Virus record (IMG/VR): IMGVR_UViG_3300036770_006954
Coordinates: 62,001 to 126,000 of that record
From: a virus
Length of the DNA stretch: 64,000 nt
Direction: 5' to 3' (one strand)
Position numbers and translations under genes: made by a program. The notes beneath the pieces were generated by a model, which saw only the letters and a list, made by a program, of their open reading frames with translations, did no database searches and was not told the origin of the DNA. Below are positions 61,638 to 64,000 of the stretch, piece after piece; position 1 is the stretch's first letter, and the number at the start of each line of letters is the position of its first letter.

Positions 61638-63638
61638 ATGAACGACACATTAGGAGACGACGATAAGACACTTTCGAGAAAGAAACCTACCTCCGACTCG
61701 GGAACCCCCGTATTGGATAACTTCTCTCGGGACTTGAACAAATTGGCGGAACAAGGAAAACTCGACCCAGTAATTGGTCGTGAGAAAGAAATTGTTCGCA
61801 TTGCTCAAATCTTGTCTCGTAGAAAGAAAAACAACCCTATTATCTTGGGGGAGCCAGGTTCTGGTAAAACCGCATTGGTTGAAGGATTGGCATCTCTGAT
61901 TGTGAATGGGGAATGTCCTAAAAACCTTCTTGACAAGCGTATTGTCAATTTGGACCTTACCGCAGTGGTGGCAGGGACAAAATACCGTGGTCAGTTTGAG
62001 GAGCGTCTAAAGGTTATCCTTGAAGAACTCTCCAATAATCCCAACATTATTGTCTTCATTGATGAAATTCACACATTGATTGGTTCAGGTAACTCATCAG
62101 GTAGTTTGGATGGTTCAAACATCTTCAAACCCGCACTTGCTCGTGGAGAAATCCAATGCATCGGTGCAACCACCTTGGACGAGTATCGTAAGTCATTTGA
62201 GAAGGATGGAGCTTTGGAGCGTCGATTCCAAAAGGTAATCGTGGACCCCTCAACGGTTCAAGAGACAATCCAAATCCTCACCAACATCAAAGACCGCTAC
62301 GAGGCTTTCCACAAAGTGGCATACTCTCAAGAGATTATCGAACTCTGTGTACAACTCGCAGACCGATACATCACCGACCGTGAGTTCCCTGACAAAGCAT
62401 TTGACATCTTGGATGAAGTTGGTGCCCGTAGTCAAACCGAGCAAAAGATTCCTGAAGTAATTGAGGACCTCAAGCAAAAGGCTGCGGAAATCAAACAACA
62501 AAAGATGGATGTTGTTAAGAAGCAGAACTACGAAGAAGCTGCATCCCTTCGGGACAAGGAGCGTAAAATCCTTGCCAAACTTGAAGAGGAAAAGCGCAAA
62601 TTCGCAGAAGAATCTGCAACTACCCGTATCCCCATCTCCGTGGAGCAAGTCTACGATGTGGTTTCCAACATGACCAAAATCCCTGTGAGCAAAATGTCCA
62701 TTGACGACACCAACTCACTTATCAATATGGACAAAGTCCTTATGGAGAAGGTAATTGGTCAAGACGAAGCCGTTTCCAAGATTGTTAAATCAATCCGTCG
62801 TAACCGAATCGGAATTAAAGACCCCAACCGTCCCATCGGTTCATTCATCTTCTTGGGTTCAACAGGTGTGGGTAAGACCCACTTGGCAAAACAGATTGCA
62901 AAGGAGATGTTCGGGTCAGAAGATGCGTTAATCCGCGTCGACATGAGCGAATATCAAGAGAAACATACTTTGTCTCGTTTGGTAGGAGCACCTCCGGGAT
63001 ATGTCGGTTACGAAGAAGGTGGACAACTCACCGAACAGGTAAAAAACAAACCTTATTCTGTTATCCTGTTTGATGAAGTGGAGAAAGCCCACAAGGACAT
63101 CTTCTCAATCCTCCTTCAGATTCTTGATGATGGTCACGCAACCGATTCCCTCGGTCGAAAAATCAATTTCAAGAACACCCTTATCATCATGACCACCAAC
63201 CTCGGAGTTAAGAAACTTCAAGACTTCGGAGCTGGAATCGGGTTCTCCTCAAACAAGTACTCAAACGAGGAAGCCAAGAAACAAATCTTGATGAAGGAAA
63301 TGAAGAACTTTTTCTCTCCCGAATTCCTCAACCGTATCGATGACACCATCGTGTTCCAAACACTCACGAAGGACAACATCGAGAAGATTGTAGGATTGGA
63401 ACTTCAGAAACTCTCGAAGCGACTCGGTGAGATGAAGTACAAAGTGGTGATGGACCCCACCGTTACAGAGTACATTGCAAAAGTCGGTTTTGATGATGTA
63501 TACGGAGCTCGTCCTGTAAAACGAGCCATCCAAGACAAAATCGAAGATTACCTCTCGGAGCTTATCCTAATAGGTAAACTTAAAGAAAACCGAAAATACA
63601 CCTTAAAGGTAGTAAATGAAGAGGTGAAAATCTCTTAA
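61638..63638 (+). CDS. clpC: ClpC-type AAA+ unfoldase without the N-terminal repeat domain
   Basis: 666 aa from the ATG at 61638. AAA-1: GEPGSGKT 71-78 and VFIDEIH 139-145. Middle: a UVR-type helix about 285-312 (DVVKKQNYEEAASLRDKERK). AAA-2: GSTGVGKT 407-414 and ILFDEVEKAH 476-485. An IGF tripeptide at 534-536 sits where ClpP-binding loops lie in ClpC/ClpX, so it may dock host ClpP. The Clp N domain is absent: only about 28 residues precede AAA-1. Base and codon use look richer in G+C than the flanking genes, suggesting recent acquisition from a bacterium. Terminator follows. Confidence 0.9.
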   Translation: MNDTLGDDDKTLSRKKPTSDSGTPVLDNFSRDLNKLAEQGKLDPVIGREKEIVRIAQILSRRKKNNPIILGEPGSGKTALVEGLASLIVNGECPKNLLDKRIVNLDLTAVVAGTKYRGQFEERLKVILEELSNNPNIIVFIDEIHTLIGSGNSSGSLDGSNIFKPALARGEIQCIGATTLDEYRKSFEKDGALERRFQKVIVDPSTVQETIQILTNIKDRYEAFHKVAYSQEIIELCVQLADRYITDREFPDKAFDILDEVGARSQTEQKIPEVIEDLKQKAAEIKQQKMDVVKKQNYEEAASLRDKERKILAKLEEEKRKFAEESATTRIPISVEQVYDVVSNMTKIPVSKMSIDDTNSLINMDKVLMEKVIGQDEAVSKIVKSIRRNRIGIKDPNRPIGSFIFLGSTGVGKTHLAKQIAKEMFGSEDALIRVDMSEYQEKHTLSRLVGAPPGYVGYEEGGQLTEQVKNKPYSVILFDEVEKAHKDIFSILLQILDDGHATDSLGRKINFKNTLIIMTTNLGVKKLQDFGAGIGFSSNKYSNEEAKKQILMKEMKNFFSPEFLNRIDDTIVFQTLTKDNIEKIVGLELQKLSKRLGEMKYKVVMDPTVTEYIAKVGFDDVYGARPVKRAIQDKIEDYLSELILIGKLKENRKYTLKVVNEEVKIS

Positions 63639-63643
63639 CATAG

Positions 63644-63672
63644 AAGGGGGGACGAAAGTTCCCCCTTTTTTA
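63644..63672 (+). terminator. terminator after clpC
   Basis: Ten-pair GC-rich stem (AAGGGGGGAC/GTTCCCCCTT, one wobble) with a GAAA loop, followed by TTTTTATTTT. Confidence 0.9.
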
Positions 63673-63681
63673 TTTTCAAAA

Positions 63682-63689
63682 GTATTTAT
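63682..63689 (+). promoter_or_regulatory. TATTTAT-type candidate late promoter
   Basis: Sense GTATTTAT 15 bases before the ATG at 63705. Confidence 0.5.
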
Positions 63690-63704
63690 TACAAAAATAC
63701 TTTA

Positions 63705-64000
63705 ATGAAAAAAATCGTTAAATTAACTGAAAGTGACCTCACAAGAATCATCGAAAGAGTCATTTCAGAACAAGAAAAAATTGAACTACCTGCAAAGGAG
63801 TTAAAGTCGGTCATTGAACCTGCCAAAGTTGCTCAAATTAAATCTCAAGCAGATGTATTGGCTCAAGACACAGAGTTAATCAAAAATACATTGGATTTAA
63901 TTAGAAGAATTGACCCTGAATCATATCAAATGATTACCAAAGGACAAACCCCTAATAAAAGAACTGTATTGGGTGACGCAATTATCGGTGGAACTTTGTT
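63705..64000 (+). CDS. virion-type protein, cut by the window edge
   Basis: First 98 codons only. The N-terminus (MKKIVKLTESDLTRIIERVI) is nearly the same as that of the 160-aa protein at 43382 and fits the repeated targeting-like pattern, with ISE at 20-22 as a possible gp21-type cut site. The next part is helical and charged (LPAKELKSVIEPAKVAQIKSQ is typical). A glycine-containing hydrophobic stretch begins near the edge. A late motif precedes it, so late expression as an internal head protein is the best guess. Confidence 0.65.
   Translation, partial: MKKIVKLTESDLTRIIERVISEQEKIELPAKELKSVIEPAKVAQIKSQADVLAQDTELIKNTLDLIRRIDPESYQMITKGQTPNKRTVLGDAIIGGTL

Noticed and set aside
1-64000. tRNA genes, integrase, transposase or lysogeny genes
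   Set aside because: None was recognised by eye on either strand. A tRNA scan would be needed to exclude tRNAs fully.

Overview
The window is one contiguous piece of a large, AT-rich tailed-phage genome (contractile-tail, T4-like myovirus grade). A complete T4-type head module lies on the minus strand between about 45.6 and 58.9 kb: large terminase (gp17-like), portal (gp20-like), prohead protease (gp21-like), acidic scaffold/core (gp22-like) and major capsid protein (gp23-like). A gp55-like late sigma factor, a gp5-like baseplate OB-fold protein and PhoH complete the T4-like picture. Several features point to a Bacteroidota (Flavobacterium-like) host: two promoters with the Bacteroidota form TTG-N20-(T/A)ACCTTTG, mostly A/T-rich leaders without Shine-Dalgarno sequences, a Bacteroidota-like ClpC, a DUF4494-like protein, and Thr/Pro linkers with Cys-rich modules of a kind seen in that lineage. 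Host and lineage are inferred; no search was run.

Layout. 1-16.0 kb (minus): large adhesin/tail-fibre genes with Thr-Pro linkers (5.2-16.0 kb), followed downstream by four glycosyltransferases. 16.1-45.6 kb (plus): small virion-type proteins (16.1-18.6 kb); a 19-kb carbohydrate island with glycosyltransferases of several families, GDP-mannose dehydratase, an epimerase/reductase, two PLP sugar enzymes, an acetyltransferase, a CmcI-like methyltransferase-type protein and a HAD-nucleotidyltransferase fusion, with a DnaQ-like exonuclease, dUTPase and PhoH mixed in; the late sigma factor (36.8 kb); baseplate/tail proteins (37.6-43.4 kb); small proteins (43.4-45.6 kb). 45.6-61.4 kb (mostly minus): head module, a further Thr-Pro protein, and small accessory genes. 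A phage copy of ribosomal protein bS21 sits on the plus strand inside the head module. 61.6-63.6 kb (plus): a ClpC-type unfoldase opposite a UVR-motif protein, then the start of another virion-type gene at the window edge.

How the parts may work together. The gp55-like factor probably drives late genes. A short motif, (A/G/C)TATTTAT, lies in sense orientation just upstream of at least 17 transcription-unit leaders on both strands and is the best candidate for its promoter. The sugar island can in principle make GDP-4-keto-6-deoxymannose and convert it to a GDP-3,6-dideoxyhexose such as GDP-colitose and/or GDP-fucose; GT10 and GT11 transferases of the fucosyl/colitosyl type are encoded beside it. 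The natural acceptors are either the Thr-rich linkers of the phage adhesins (a mucin-like virion surface) or the host envelope. bS21 and ClpC/UVR suggest reprogramming of host translation and proteolysis. There is no gene-free stretch longer than 300 bases, and I saw no tRNA, CRISPR, integrase or insertion sequence.
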